A stretch of 64,000 nucleotides of DNA from Chloroflexota bacterium. GTDB taxonomy: Bacteria > Chloroflexota > Anaerolineae > Anaerolineales > Villigracilaceae. The notes under the pieces are model-generated. The model was not told where the DNA came from, did not search any database, and was given only the letters and a program-made list of their open reading frames with translations. This document shows, piece after piece, positions 1 through 7,912 of the stretch; position 1 is the first letter of the stretch; each line of letters starts with the position of its first letter. The stretch spans positions 62,001-126,000 of the forward strand of contig JACRLB010000029.1 in assembly GCA_016235445.1 (NCBI GenBank). Direction: 5' to 3'. The translations under genes and the position numbers were made by a program.

Positions 1-404
1 AGGAAATTTTGAATCGCCGCCACACGCGCCGGCAGGATGAAGTGGAGTTGAAACCTGTCACCTCTGCGGCGAAGTTGATGAAGATGCGCGCGCTGGTTGA
101 GTCTGTGCATGTGGATTCGGACCTCGAAGAATATATCGCCCGCCTCGTGCATGAAACCCGCAATGACCGCCGCGTGGCAGTGGGCGCGAGTCCGCGCGCT
201 TCGCTGGCTTTCCTGAAAATGGCGCGCGCTCACGCCGCGTTGAACGGGCGTGATTTTATTTTGCCCGACGACATCAAGCGTTTTGCGAATCCCATCCTTT
301 CGCATCGCATCATCCTTTTGCCTGAATATTGGGTGGCGCGGGATATTACGGGTGAAGTGATTGACGATGTGTTTCGGAAAGTCGCTGTGCCGGTGACTTC
401 GTAG
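1..404 (+). CDS. MoxR-type AAA+ ATPase, C-terminal fragment (5' end outside window)
   Basis: The reading frame is already open at the window edge (frame starting at base 3), so the listed TTG start at base 9 is not the real start. What remains is the C-terminal lid of a MoxR ATPase: SPRASLAFLKMARAHAALNGR followed by a PDDIKRFANPILSHRI segment is the usual end of this family. The Walker A and B motifs lie upstream of the window. MoxR ATPases act as chaperone-like remodelling factors and are typically encoded directly before a DUF58 protein, as here. The stop codon lies inside a 28-bp palindrome that is repeated downstream. The family call is secure; the substrate is unknown. Confidence 0.88.
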   Translation, partial: EILNRRHTRRQDEVELKPVTSAAKLMKMRALVESVHVDSDLEEYIARLVHETRNDRRVAVGASPRASLAFLKMARAHAALNGRDFILPDDIKRFANPILSHRIILLPEYWVARDITGEVIDDVFRKVAVPVTS

Positions 405-442
405 CGCAAGTCTATAGACTTGCGCTACACACAAGGAATTGT

Positions 443-553
443 ATGAGTCGGATTGCGCTGATCTACCTGATCGTCCTCCCTGGCGTTGGCATGTTGAACG
501 TAGTAGGACAAGTCTATAGACTTGTCCTACAGGCGTTACAAGGAATTGTATGA
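443..553 (+). CDS. Possible 36-aa leader ORF made by the duplicated DUF58 start
   Basis: The first reiterated DUF58 start reads through the palindrome and yields MSRIALIYLIVLPGVGM followed by palindrome-encoded residues. Its TGA overlaps the next ATG as ATGA, the usual arrangement for translational coupling. It keeps the same AAGGAA ribosome-binding site as the true gene. Whether the peptide is made is unknown; it may be a by-product of the duplication. It is too short for the ORF track. Confidence 0.35.
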   Translation: MSRIALIYLIVLPGVGMLNVVGQVYRLVLQALQGIV

Positions 554-672
554 GTCGGATTGCTCTTTTAGCAGCGCTGATGTACCTGATCGTCCTCCCT
601 GGCGTTGGCATGTTGAACGTAGTAGGACAAGTCTATAGACTTGTCCTACAGGCGTTACAAGGAATTGTATGA
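550..672 (+). CDS. Possible 40-aa leader ORF, second reiterated start
   Basis: The second reiterated start encodes MSRIALLAALMYLIVLPGVG and then the palindrome-derived tail. It ends in a TGA overlapping the ATG at 669, again as ATGA. The two leader ORFs therefore form a chain of overlapping stop/start codons leading into the DUF58 protein. The unit length of 119 bp (3n+2) is what places each stop on the following start. Expression is not shown. Confidence 0.35.
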   Translation: MSRIALLAALMYLIVLPGVGMLNVVGQVYRLVLQALQGIV

Positions 673-2012
673 GTCGGATTGCTCTTTTAGCAGCGCTGAT
701 GGGCGTTACAAGGAATTGTATGAGTCGGATTGCTCTTTTAGCAGCGCTGATGTACCTGATCATCCTCGCTGGCGTTGGCATGTTGAACGGGGCGATGGTG
801 GCGCTGGCCTTGCCTTTGGTTTTGTATTTGCTTGCGGGCCTGTGGCGCGGGCCAGAGGAACTGCGTCTGACTGCCGAGCGAACCGTCAGCGCGGAAAGAA
901 TCGCGCCCGGTGATTCGGTCATCGTTGAATTAAAAGTCACAAATCATGGTGAGGCGTTGGAGCAGGTTCTGCTTCACGATCCACTGCCCGCTTTTCTTAC
1001 AGTTGTTGAAGGTTCGTCGAGTCGTTTGGTCAGCATCCCTGCGAACGAAAGCATTTCATGGTCATACACTTTGCAGGGCAGGCGCGGCAGTCATTACTTT
1101 GGCGAGATCAAAGCGACTGCTGAAGACCATTGGGGATTGATCATCAAACGCGCGGTTCTTCCCACAAGCGGACAGTTGCTCATCCTACCCCCAGTTTCCC
1201 GCGTCCGACACATTGCCATCCAACCCCGCCAGACTCGTGTGTACTCCGGGGTCATCCCCGCTCACCAGGGCGGGACGGGAATCGAATTCTTCGGCTTGCG
1301 CGAATATCAAATGGGCGACTCACCGCATCACATCAACTGGCGCGTATCCGCGAGACAGGACGGCGTGATCTATTCCAACGAATATGAACAGGAGCGCGTC
1401 GCAGACGTTGGCATTGTGCTGGATGGCAGGCGGCGCGTAAATGATTTCAGCGGCGGACGTTCAATCTTTGAAGATTCTGTCCTCGCCGCGGTGGCTGTCT
1501 CTTCTTCATTGCTGTCAGAGGGCAACCGCGTTGGTTTATTCATTTACGGCAAACGCAATAAATGGACATCGCCCGGCTATGGAAAATATCAACGCGAGCG
1601 TATCATGCAAGACCTTGCCCTGGCAGAGACGGGCGAAACCCAGAATTTCAAATCGTTGATCATTCCGCGCAGGCTGTTCCCGCCCAACTCGCAGATCATC
1701 CTCATCAGCCCGCTTGGGGGAGGGGAATTAAACCTGCTTTCACAGTTGCGTACACGCGGGTTTCAACTCATGGTCATCAGCCCCGACCCTGTCTCTTTTG
1801 AAGCCCGCGTCCTTGGCGACAGTCCTTCGGTAAAACTGGCGGCCCGCATTGCCAGGCTTCAACGCGAACTATTACTGCGGGAATTGCGCCATGCAGGCGT
1901 GCAGGCGATCAATTGGGATGTGGCTCTGCCTTTCGAGCAGGCGGTGCGCGCTTCGTTGAGTCGTCCGCCTGCATTTTTGCGCGCCATCCAGCGCGGGCGC
2001 GGAGCGGGGTGA
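669..2012 (+). CDS. DUF58 domain membrane protein with partly duplicated N-terminus
   Basis: DUF58 proteins accompany MoxR ATPases and have a von Willebrand A-like fold. Two N-terminal hydrophobic segments (about residues 18-58) are followed by a beta-rich DUF11-like part (LKVTNHGEALEQVLL), then the DUF58 signature GIEFFGLREYQMGDSPHHIN near residues 203-225 and a VGIVLDG strand of the vWA-like core. Two in-frame starts exist: 669 and 720. The first 17 residues from 669 are an exact 51-bp duplication (MSRIALLAALM twice), so 720 is the ancestral start and gives about 430 aa. Both have the same AAGGAA site. The stop overlaps the start region of the next gene, indicating one operon with moxR. Cellular role unknown. 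Confidence 0.85.
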   Translation: MSRIALLAALMGVTRNCMSRIALLAALMYLIILAGVGMLNGAMVALALPLVLYLLAGLWRGPEELRLTAERTVSAERIAPGDSVIVELKVTNHGEALEQVLLHDPLPAFLTVVEGSSSRLVSIPANESISWSYTLQGRRGSHYFGEIKATAEDHWGLIIKRAVLPTSGQLLILPPVSRVRHIAIQPRQTRVYSGVIPAHQGGTGIEFFGLREYQMGDSPHHINWRVSARQDGVIYSNEYEQERVADVGIVLDGRRRVNDFSGGRSIFEDSVLAAVAVSSSLLSEGNRVGLFIYGKRNKWTSPGYGKYQRERIMQDLALAETGETQNFKSLIIPRRLFPPNSQIILISPLGGGELNLLSQLRTRGFQLMVISPDPVSFEARVLGDSPSVKLAARIARLQRELLLRELRHAGVQAINWDVALPFEQAVRASLSRPPAFLRAIQRGRGAG

Positions 2013-2014
2013 AG

Positions 2015-2509
2015 ATGACGCGTAATTTTATTTATGCTTCGATCCTCGCCTGCGCTGGCACGTTGACCTATGGCCTCGCCGCCAATGATTACATTCCCCC
2101 GTCCATCACCGTTGCGCTTTTGGGCATTGCATGGATTGTCCTTTTCGCGCGAGGCTTGCATCGTTTCAGTGGGTTTGCGTTTGCGGTCTTCATCATCCTT
2201 TCCAGTGTTTCCCTCTGGGCCGATGTATCTCCCGTGCTGGCTTTGGCGGGCGTCATTTTTTCCCTGCTCGCATGGGATTTGACGAGATTTCATCAACGCC
2301 TGCAAATGACAAATAGCCAACAGGACACCCGTAAAATGGAACGCGCACATTTTGCACGCCTGACTCTTTTGATCGGTTTAAGTTTGTTGGGGTACTTTGC
2401 CGTCACCCGCATCCAGGTCACATTGACGTTTGGTTCGGCGGCCCTGCTGGCTCTTTTGGGAATTTGGGGAATCAGCGCACTGGTCTATCGCTTGCGCAGT
2501 CACGAATAA
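2015..2509 (+). CDS. Four-helix membrane protein, paralogue A
   Basis: A 164-aa protein with about four hydrophobic helices (YASILACAGTLTYGL, ITVALLGIAWIVLF, FAFAVFIILSSVSLW, ALAGVIFSLLAWDL) and a final pair after a polar loop (FHQRLQMTNSQQDTRKMERA). The start is ATG 2015, three bases after the DUF58 stop, not the track start at 1913, which would overlap DUF58 by 100 bp. It aligns with the gene at 3267 around AWDL/AWDM, the charged loop and the R-HxAR motif. No function is recognised; position suggests an envelope role with MoxR/DUF58. Confidence 0.75.
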   Translation: MTRNFIYASILACAGTLTYGLAANDYIPPSITVALLGIAWIVLFARGLHRFSGFAFAVFIILSSVSLWADVSPVLALAGVIFSLLAWDLTRFHQRLQMTNSQQDTRKMERAHFARLTLLIGLSLLGYFAVTRIQVTLTFGSAALLALLGIWGISALVYRLRSHE

Positions 2510-2510
2510 T

Positions 2511-2590
2511 CTCCCTCACCCTAGCCCTCTCCCGAAGGGAGAGGGGACTCCCTTCCCCGTCGGGGGAAGGGTTGGGGATGAGGGCGCGTA
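2511..2590. repeat. Hairpin repeat of the CTCTCCCGAAGGGAGAG type
   Basis: Two stacked inverted repeats: CCCTCTCCCGAAGGGAGAGG, then CCTTCCCCGTCGGGGAAGG, within outer CCCTCACCC/GGGATGAGGG arms. The first hairpin recurs inside the cinA coding region near 60.46 kb and in variant form inside both copies of the GGTTGTCAG element. It separates the convergent membrane-protein and DUF309 genes and could also stop transcription, though there is no T-run. Confidence 0.8.
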
Positions 2591-2593
2591 TTC

Positions 2594-3124
2594 TCAATCA
2601 AAATAAATATTCAAATCCGAGCAATCAAAGCGGTTCCCACAATTTGGGCAACTGACTTTGCAGTTCTTTTCGTGCATCTCACTGCCGCAGCGGTCGCAGA
2701 CCCAAATTTTCCTGCTCTCGCCGCCGTCCTCGGCGGCGTTCCACACGATCTGCTTGAAAAGGGATTTATCAAACCTGCCAATATTATCCTTCCCCAGCTT
2801 TTCCACTTCTTTCATCACCAACTCGGCATCCTCGCGGAATTTCCTCACCTGAATTCCCCTGCAAACATCAGGCCAATCTTTCAGCCACTTCAAACTTCTT
2901 CCATAGACTTTGACCGCGCCTTCGTAATTCCCGCGCGTGATATGCAGATACGTCACCGCGATTTGCAAAATCCCCCGATACAACTCCCGCACTTCACCCG
3001 TCTCATCCTTCCACGCTGTTTCCAACTCTTCATGCGCCTCGAAGAATTTTCCCTCGTTAAATAATTTCATCCCTTCAATTGCCTGTGGGTGCAAAGCGCT
3101 CATACATTCACGCAAAGCATTCAT
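2594..3124 (-). CDS. DUF309 protein with C-terminal zinc ribbon
   Basis: Residues 10-115 match the DUF309 helical fold (EGMKLFNEGKFFEAHEELET, LYRGILQIAVTYLHITRGN). The C-terminus has CDRCGS and CPNCGNRFDCSD, a four-cysteine zinc ribbon. The linker between the parts (NAAEDGGES) is encoded by a 21-bp GC-rich palindrome that reappears in intergenic DNA at 29.37 kb, so this linker may be repeat-derived. An in-frame ATG seven codons in (MSALHPQ) is an alternative start; the first ATG has only a weak GAAAG upstream. Function unknown; an N-terminal DUF309 with an added zinc ribbon suggests nucleic-acid or protein binding, which is inference. Confidence 0.8.
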   Translation of the reverse strand: MNALRECMSALHPQAIEGMKLFNEGKFFEAHEELETAWKDETGEVRELYRGILQIAVTYLHITRGNYEGAVKVYGRSLKWLKDWPDVCRGIQVRKFREDAELVMKEVEKLGKDNIGRFDKSLFKQIVWNAAEDGGESRKIWVCDRCGSEMHEKNCKVSCPNCGNRFDCSDLNIYFD

Positions 3125-3127
3125 CTT

Positions 3128-3200
3128 TCAACCTTCAACTTTCATCCTTCATCCTTCATCCTTTATCCTTCATCCTTCATCCTTCATCTTTCAACTTTTC
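3128..3200. repeat. CATCCTT heptamer tract
   Basis: Imperfect tandem (T)CATCCTT/CAACTTT heptamers upstream of the DUF309 gene. Shorter versions occur near 16.12 kb and 44.42 kb, and a reverse-complement type (GAAGGTTGAAG) near 48.71 kb. Such slippage-prone tracts carry no evident gene. Confidence 0.8.
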
Positions 3201-3266
3201 CATTCGGCAGTATATCATGCGGCTTCTTTTCAAATGGTAGAATTTGATGCGACTGCGGAGGTTAAC

Positions 3267-3755
3267 TTGACGGGATTTGCCCTTGTATCCAGCATTATCA
3301 TCAGCACAGGTTCGCTTGCGTGGGGCTATGCCAGCATGGGGCTTGAAACTATCCCGCGTTGGATGATTGCTTTCGGCGCGCTGTGGCTGGTTTCCCTCTG
3401 GCAGGGTTGGAAGTGGTTTTCACCGCTTGGCTTATTTCTCTCTGTATTGTCTGCCATCCTTGGATTGTGGTTCAGTTTCCCCATCGGCTGGATGTTCAGC
3501 GGCGCGATCTTCGCCCTGTTCGCATGGGATATGGCGGAACTCCGCCAAAAATTACACTTTATGACTTCAAGGGATGATGTTAAAGGCGTGGCGCGCCGCC
3601 ACATTGCGCGGGTTAGTTTTCTCACCCTCGGCGGATTATTATTCGCATCCTTTTTGATCCTTTGGTGGCGGCAGTGGACAGATGAGTGGGGGATGTTTTT
3701 ACTGGGCGCAACTTTCATTGGGTCACTGCAAATCATTGCATGGTTTAGAAGGTGA
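3267..3755 (+). CDS. Four-helix membrane protein, paralogue B
   Basis: A 162-aa paralogue of the protein at 2015: both have a short N-terminal helix, AWDM/AWDL, a charged loop and RRHIAR/RAHFAR before the last helix pair. I chose TTG 3267 because GGAGG lies 5 nt upstream and because the start then aligns with paralogue A (MTGFALVSSIIIST against MTRNFIYASILACA). The ATG at 3234 is in frame but has no ribosome-binding site. Hydrophobic segments include MIAFGALWLVSLW and GLFLSVLSAILGLWF. A convergent DUF309 gene lies between the two paralogues. Function unknown. Confidence 0.72.
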   Translation: MTGFALVSSIIISTGSLAWGYASMGLETIPRWMIAFGALWLVSLWQGWKWFSPLGLFLSVLSAILGLWFSFPIGWMFSGAIFALFAWDMAELRQKLHFMTSRDDVKGVARRHIARVSFLTLGGLLFASFLILWWRQWTDEWGMFLLGATFIGSLQIIAWFRR

Positions 3756-3776
3756 CAGCCACTTTCAAAGTAACTG

Positions 3777-4346
3777 TCACCTGTGCTTCCCAAGCCACTC
3801 CTCCGCCTCGCGCGGATGCTTGAAATGAATCAATTCCAAATGCTCATGTTCAGGGAAAGACAGCAAAATCGGCGTTTCGCGTTTGCGCCGCCAATACGTT
3901 TTGAACAGCCAGTGGAACAACGAATCTGGCGACCACAATTTTAAGTGCGTCCAAAACGTTTCGCGGTTGGTTCCCCACAAAAGTTCCCTGGTCACGGCTC
4001 TTTGAATGGTGCGGGTGAGCAAACGCCAGAAGACAACATGGAACGGATAATCCAGCCAGATGACAGCCTGCGCCTTGGGCCAGATCAAATCCCGAACGAC
4101 ATGATAATTCCCCGCCACCACCCAGCCTGATTGATTCTCGCTCATTCCCCGCTCTGAGCTGGTGACTGTTTCGACGCGCTCTCGAAACGCCCCGATATCC
4201 GCCTCCTTCCAGTTTGGCTCCCAATGCAGTGCATCCAATTCAATAAAATCCAAATTGAACTTGTCTGCAATCCCTTTTGCCAAAGTGGATTTGCCCGATG
4301 AAGTTGTGCCAATCACAATGATTCTTTGATAGCGAAATGAGTTCAT
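3777..4346 (-). CDS. P-loop kinase-like protein (adenylate/shikimate kinase fold)
   Basis: A 189-aa P-loop protein. Walker A is GTTSSGKST near residues 13-21, followed by FIELDALHWEPNW and VVAGNYHVVRDLIW, the pattern of the topology-modulation/FlaR-like group of small NMP-kinase-fold proteins. The start is ATG 4346; the longer track ORF adds 68 residues from the promoter region. A TATACT box lies 9 nt before the ATG, so the transcript is nearly leaderless. The segment TSSERGMSENQS lies where relatives have a short loop. Substrate not predictable. Confidence 0.78.
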   Translation of the reverse strand: MNSFRYQRIIVIGTTSSGKSTLAKGIADKFNLDFIELDALHWEPNWKEADIGAFRERVETVTSSERGMSENQSGWVVAGNYHVVRDLIWPKAQAVIWLDYPFHVVFWRLLTRTIQRAVTRELLWGTNRETFWTHLKLWSPDSLFHWLFKTYWRRKRETPILLSFPEHEHLELIHFKHPREAEEWLGKHR

Positions 4347-4353
4347 ATTTCGG

Positions 4354-4412
4354 GGAGTATAATTTGCCAATCGTAAATCGTAAATCAAAAATCGTAAATT
4401 CAAACGAGGTTC
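4354..4412. promoter_or_regulatory. Divergent promoter region with TCGTAAATC repeats
   Basis: AGTATAAT supplies a TATAAT -10 for the aminotransferase on + and a TATACT -10 for the kinase on -. Between this box and the aminotransferase start is a short AATCGTAAATC/AAAATCGTAAAT direct repeat; the same words recur upstream of mltG near 9.88-9.91 kb. No clear -35 boxes. Confidence 0.5.
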
Positions 4413-4413
4413 C

Positions 4414-5766
4414 ATGTTCGATCTCCCCGATGATGAAATTCTCCCGCTCTCGAAAGAACACGTTTTCTGGACGTGGTCTGCCCAGGCCAAAGTCAACCCC
4501 ATTGCCATCAAGCGCGCCAAAGGCGTGTACTTTTGGGATGTGGACGACAAACGCTATCTCGACTTCAACTCCATGACGATGTGTGTGAATATCGGCCACG
4601 GCGACGAGCGCGTCATCAAAGCCATGCAGGAGCAGGCCGCGGAATTACCCTACGCCGCGCCGGGCATGGCCACGAAAATCCGCGCGCTGGCGAGCAAGGT
4701 TGTGGCAGAGGTCACACCCAAAGGCGCGTTGAGCAAGGTGCTCTTCACCCTCGGCGGCGCGGATGCAAACGAGAACGCCATCAAACTAGCGCGCGGGTAC
4801 ACAAAACGCCACAAGATTTTATCCCGCTACCGTTCGTATCACGGCGCATCCGCTGGCGCGATGGCCGCCACAGGCGATCCGCGCCGCGTGGGCTGGGAAC
4901 CGAATTTGATGACGGGCGTAGTTCATTTCCTCGACCCATACCGCTATCGTTCCACCTTTCACCGCACGAATCCGAATATTTCAGAAGAGGATTTTGCGCG
5001 TGATTATTTGAATCATTTGGAAGAGATCATCCTCTACGAGGGACCTGAATCCATCGCCTCTATCTTGCTGGAAACTGTTACGGGGACGAATGGCATTATC
5101 ATCCCGCCGCAGGGCTACATGCAGGGAGTCCGCGCCTTGTGCGACAAATACGGCATCGTGATGATCTGCGACGAAGTCATGAGCGGCTTTGGCCGCACGG
5201 GCAAAATGTTTGCCATCGAACATTGGGACGTTGTGCCAGACATCATCACCATGGCAAAGGGACTCACGTCCGCGTATGCGCCGTTGGGGGCGGTGGCGAT
5301 GAAGCCTGAAATTGCCGCGGCTTTCGATGAACATGCCTTTGAAAGCGGACTGACGTATACCTCGCATCCCATTTCTTTGGCCGCGGCTGTGGCGAACATC
5401 CAAGTTATCAGGGAGGATAAAATCGTCGAGCAAGCGGCAGGCATGGGCGGAGTCTTGAGGCGCATGTTGACGGATCTCGGCGAGTCGCATCCATCCGTTG
5501 GGGAAGTCCGCAATATTGGTTTGTTCGGCATTATCGAACTGGTCAGGGATCGAAAAACGAAAGAGCCGATGACGCCGTGGAACGGGTCATCACCTGAGAT
5601 GGTTGCGCTGAGAAAATACTGTGTGGATAATGGTTTATTTTTGTACACCCACTGGCATACGGTTTTGATCATCCCGCCGCTGATTATCAGCGAGGAGCAA
5701 TTGAAGGAAGGCATGGATATTTTGGACAAGGCGCTGGAGATCACGGACAAGGCTGTGAAAAAATGA
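4414..5766 (+). CDS. Class III pyridoxal-phosphate aminotransferase
   Basis: A 450-aa protein of normal length for omega-aminotransferases. Visible landmarks: GVYFWDVDDKRYLDFNSM near the N-terminus, the cofactor-phosphate loop GGADANENAIKLAR, SYHGASAGAMAATGDPRR, the cofactor-binding aspartate in MICDEVMSGFGRTGK, and the Schiff-base lysine in ITMAKGLTSAYAPLGA. The family transfers an omega-amino group to pyruvate or 2-oxoglutarate; taurine-, beta-alanine- or GABA-type substrates are all possible. It ends at a strong terminator and stands alone, so context does not narrow the substrate. Confidence 0.9.
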   Translation: MFDLPDDEILPLSKEHVFWTWSAQAKVNPIAIKRAKGVYFWDVDDKRYLDFNSMTMCVNIGHGDERVIKAMQEQAAELPYAAPGMATKIRALASKVVAEVTPKGALSKVLFTLGGADANENAIKLARGYTKRHKILSRYRSYHGASAGAMAATGDPRRVGWEPNLMTGVVHFLDPYRYRSTFHRTNPNISEEDFARDYLNHLEEIILYEGPESIASILLETVTGTNGIIIPPQGYMQGVRALCDKYGIVMICDEVMSGFGRTGKMFAIEHWDVVPDIITMAKGLTSAYAPLGAVAMKPEIAAAFDEHAFESGLTYTSHPISLAAAVANIQVIREDKIVEQAAGMGGVLRRMLTDLGESHPSVGEVRNIGLFGIIELVRDRKTKEPMTPWNGSSPEMVALRKYCVDNGLFLYTHWHTVLIIPPLIISEEQLKEGMDILDKALEITDKAVKK

Positions 5767-5798
5767 CGGCGCTGGACTTTATCAAAAATCGGTGAAAT

Positions 5799-5830
5799 AA
5801 AAACTCCTGCTTGAAAAGCAGGAGTTTTTT
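5799..5830. terminator. Bidirectional terminator
   Basis: AAACTCCTGCTT and AAGCAGGAGTTT form a 12-bp stem with a three-base loop, followed by a T-run on + and, for the opposite strand, by the complement of the leading A-run. It serves both the aminotransferase and the convergent Ser/Thr kinase. Confidence 0.92.
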
Positions 5831-5836
5831 GTTTTT

Positions 5837-7861
5837 CTATGGAGTTGGCGCAGGCGGCGGGATGCGATGTTCGCCCGGGAGCAACGGCATTTCCGCCATG
5901 TAGTAGGCGTGTTCGTATGCCGCAATTCCTCCGCCTTCGCCGAGGATGGGTTCGATCAGCTCGTTGCCGTTGGTGTCTATGCCAAAGAGCGTTTGATTTG
6001 AGAGCGTTTGCATTTCGATGACGAGCGGCTCCATGGTACTGCCGAAGGGCATCTCTTGCAACAACAGGGCTTTTTCAAGAATCTGCCTGGACCAGCCGCG
6101 CATGTTTTCGATGCTGATGACAACATGAGCGCTGTGCATTTTTATATTTTCGGTGGCGTCCGCGGCCTCTGCCGCATATTGGACGTGGCTGATGGCGGTG
6201 GGGATGTAGCCTAACCCGTCTTGCGGGCCGTTCTCCAGCAAACCGAATCCATCGCCGGGGTCGTTGATTGTGCCGTTCCCGTTCCAGTCACGGTACTGAG
6301 TGGCGTTGGCGCTACCCACCAGTTGATTGATGATCTCCTCGGTTTTCAAACGGAAGAGTTCTTCGTCATTGTCTTTGAAGGCCTGGTTCAATGCGATGAT
6401 GGAGTTGTCTATTTCGTCGGCGGCGTACCATAATCCCTGGATCAATGCCTCGTCATTTGGAGCGCCGTGAAAGGATACAAGCACATGCCGCGCGTGGATC
6501 AATGCCTGCGGCGGAAATACAGAGGATGCCACAACATCTGTGGACGGTTCGTCCGGGTTTGGGTCATTGTCCGATTCGATTGTAATTTCCACCTGGTCGA
6601 AGGATGCGAAGATGTTCTCCTGGCCTGGGTGGGTAAAAGATAATTGTCCCTCGGAGGCGTCATCCATTGAAATTTTGCCGACGTTGCGCCGTACCTCTCC
6701 CCCCTCTGCCAGATACCACACCTCATAATGGGCGCCCGCTTTTGGTTCGGGCAGGCCGGAGAGCGTGACAGTGACCTTGTCCATCACGGCGTTGAAGTCT
6801 AAAAAGGAAGCGCGCCCCACTGTCTGGTTATCATCCAGCGAAGCGATTGGGGCTGGCCGAAATATGAAAAAGACAATTCCCAGAATTGCCAGAACGCCGG
6901 CCCCGAGCCAAACGAACTTAAGAGACGGCCTGGCTTTTACCTCAGGCTTGGGCAGTTCGGATTGTTTCAATGAATTTGCGGTATCGATGGAGATCGTCTG
7001 CCCATTGAATACGGCCATGAATTCATCCGCCATCTCTTTGGCTGAATCGTATCGAAGGTTTGAATCTTTGGACAAGGCGCGGTTGATAACGGCTTGCAGG
7101 TCTTTTGAAATCCCCTGGATGGGCGGGGGCGGCTCGTTCAGGTGCTTCATCAAAATACCGAAGGATGATTCTGCATCAAATGGGACGGCGCCGGCGAGCA
7201 TTTCATAAAGCACCACGCCAAGCGAGTAGATGTCGGTCTTGCGATCCACCCTGTCGCCGCGCGCCTGTTCGGGGCTCATGTAGGCGGGCGTGCCGGAGAC
7301 GGTACCTGTCGAGGTTTGGATGGATGAATCGAGCAGGCGCACCAGCCCAAAGTCGGTAAGAACGGGTTCTACATCTTCGGGCAAAGGCTCATCCACGTTC
7401 ACATATCCAGTGACAGAACGCAGGAGAATATTTGCAGGTTTGATATCGCGATGAATGATATTTTGTTTGTGGGCATAATCAATGGCAGAGGCAAGCGCAG
7501 AAAGGATATGGGAAATCATATCCATCGAAAGCTTTTCCCCTTTTTTGTGCAGTGTCTTGAGGTAGCTTCCGAGGGTGGCGCCATCCACCAGTTCCATGAT
7601 GAGGCAGGGCTGGCCTTCCACGAGGTCGTAATCATACATTTGAATGATATTGGGATGACGCAGGCTTGCCACAACACGCGCCTCGCGCTCGAAGCGCATC
7701 CGTGTTTCAGGGTCCCCATCCACGTGGTCGCGCATGATCTTAACCGCCACCTTGCGGTTGAGCGAGGTGTGCTCGCCGAAATATACTTCGGCCATGCCCC
7801 CGCGCGCGATCATTTCGCCAATTTGAACTTTGTTGAGGGTTTTACCTGTCCATGCGGGCAT
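5837..7861 (-). CDS. Membrane Ser/Thr protein kinase with RskA-like and calcium-motif ectodomain
   Basis: Residues 10-285 are a PknB-type kinase: glycine loop [12 protein letters not shown], lysine 41, HRDIKPAN (137-144), DFG at 170-172 and [15 protein letters not shown] single helix (315-334) leads to an exported part of about 340 aa. Its first section ([20 protein letters not shown]) resembles the anti-sigma-K factor C-terminal domain. Later [14 protein letters not shown] and [10 protein letters not shown] look like EF-hand or dockerin calcium loops. There are no PASTA repeats, so the sensor differs from standard PknB. The ATG lies 6 nt from a TATAAT box, implying a leaderless transcript. 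Likely role: sensing outside the cell and phosphorylating inside; ligand and targets unknown. Confidence 0.9.
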   Translation of the reverse strand: MPAWTGKTLNKVQIGEMIARGGMAEVYFGEHTSLNRKVAVKIMRDHVDGDPETRMRFEREARVVASLRHPNIIQMYDYDLVEGQPCLIMELVDGATLGSYLKTLHKKGEKLSMDMISHILSALASAIDYAHKQNIIHRDIKPANILLRSVTGYVNVDEPLPEDVEPVLTDFGLVRLLDSSIQTSTGTVSGTPAYMSPEQARGDRVDRKTDIYSLGVVLYEMLAGAVPFDAESSFGILMKHLNEPPPPIQGISKDLQAVINRALSKDSNLRYDSAKEMADEFMAVFNGQTISIDTANSLKQSELPKPEVKARPSLKFVWLGAGVLAILGIVFFIFRPAPIASLDDNQTVGRASFLDFNAVMDKVTVTLSGLPEPKAGAHYEVWYLAEGGEVRRNVGKISMDDASEGQLSFTHPGQENIFASFDQVEITIESDNDPNPDEPSTDVVASSVFPPQALIHARHVLVSFHGAPNDEALIQGLWYAADEIDNSIIALNQAFKDNDEELFRLKTEEIINQLVGSANATQYRDWNGNGTINDPGDGFGLLENGPQDGLGYIPTAISHVQYAAEAADATENIKMHSAHVVISIENMRGWSRQILEKALLLQEMPFGSTMEPLVIEMQTLSNQTLFGIDTNGNELIEPILGEGGGIAAYEHAYYMAEMPLLPGEHRIPPPAPTP

Positions 7862-7866
7862 TCGCA

Positions 7867-7888
7867 GATTATACCCGATAGTATAATC
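7867..7888. promoter_or_regulatory. Symmetric divergent -10 promoter (kinase / pncC)
   Basis: GATTATAC and GTATAATC flank a 6-bp spacer, giving perfect mirror-image TATAAT boxes. The minus box sits 6 nt before the kinase ATG, so that mRNA would start at its first codon. The plus box leaves a leader of about 20 nt with GAGGAG before pncC. Confidence 0.6.
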
Positions 7889-7912
7889 CAGCGAATTGTG
7901 AGGAGATATTTA

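Larger units (their letters stand above)
401..719 (+). repeat. Reiterated DUF58 5' end alternating with a 28-bp palindrome
   Basis: Three 28-bp perfect palindromes share the core CAAGTCTATAGACTTG; the first (401-428) has GTAGCG outer arms and the other two (503-530, 622-649) GTAGGA arms. Between them the ribosome-binding site and first codons of the DUF58 gene (ACAAGGAATTGTATGAGTCG) are repeated, with ATGs at 443, 550, 669 and 720. Unit lengths are 107, 119 and 51 bp; the first lacks 12 bp and the third is an internal deletion. Only the copy at 720 runs into unique DUF58 sequence, so it is the ancestral start. This is a tandem amplification that took a palindromic element with it. An assembly artefact is possible but less likely because the units differ from one another. 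Confidence 0.9.

Noticed and set aside
536-940. 134-aa minus-strand ORF with repeated peptide SAAKRAIRLIQFLVTP
   Set aside because: The repetition comes from the tandem DNA units at the DUF58 start. No ribosome-binding site or family resemblance.
3128-3200. Regular short repeats as a possible CRISPR array
   Set aside because: Units of 7 bp without spacers, and no cas genes. A simple-sequence tract.
4135-4175. CCCCGCTCTGAGCTGGT within the P-loop kinase as another in-frame repeat
   Set aside because: A similar word occurs near 8.46 kb, but it is short and differs at one base; not enough to claim insertion.
7451-7912. Long N-terminal extension of pncC in the ORF track
   Set aside because: It lies antisense inside the Ser/Thr kinase gene; the ATG at 7913 has a good ribosome-binding site and gives the normal family length.
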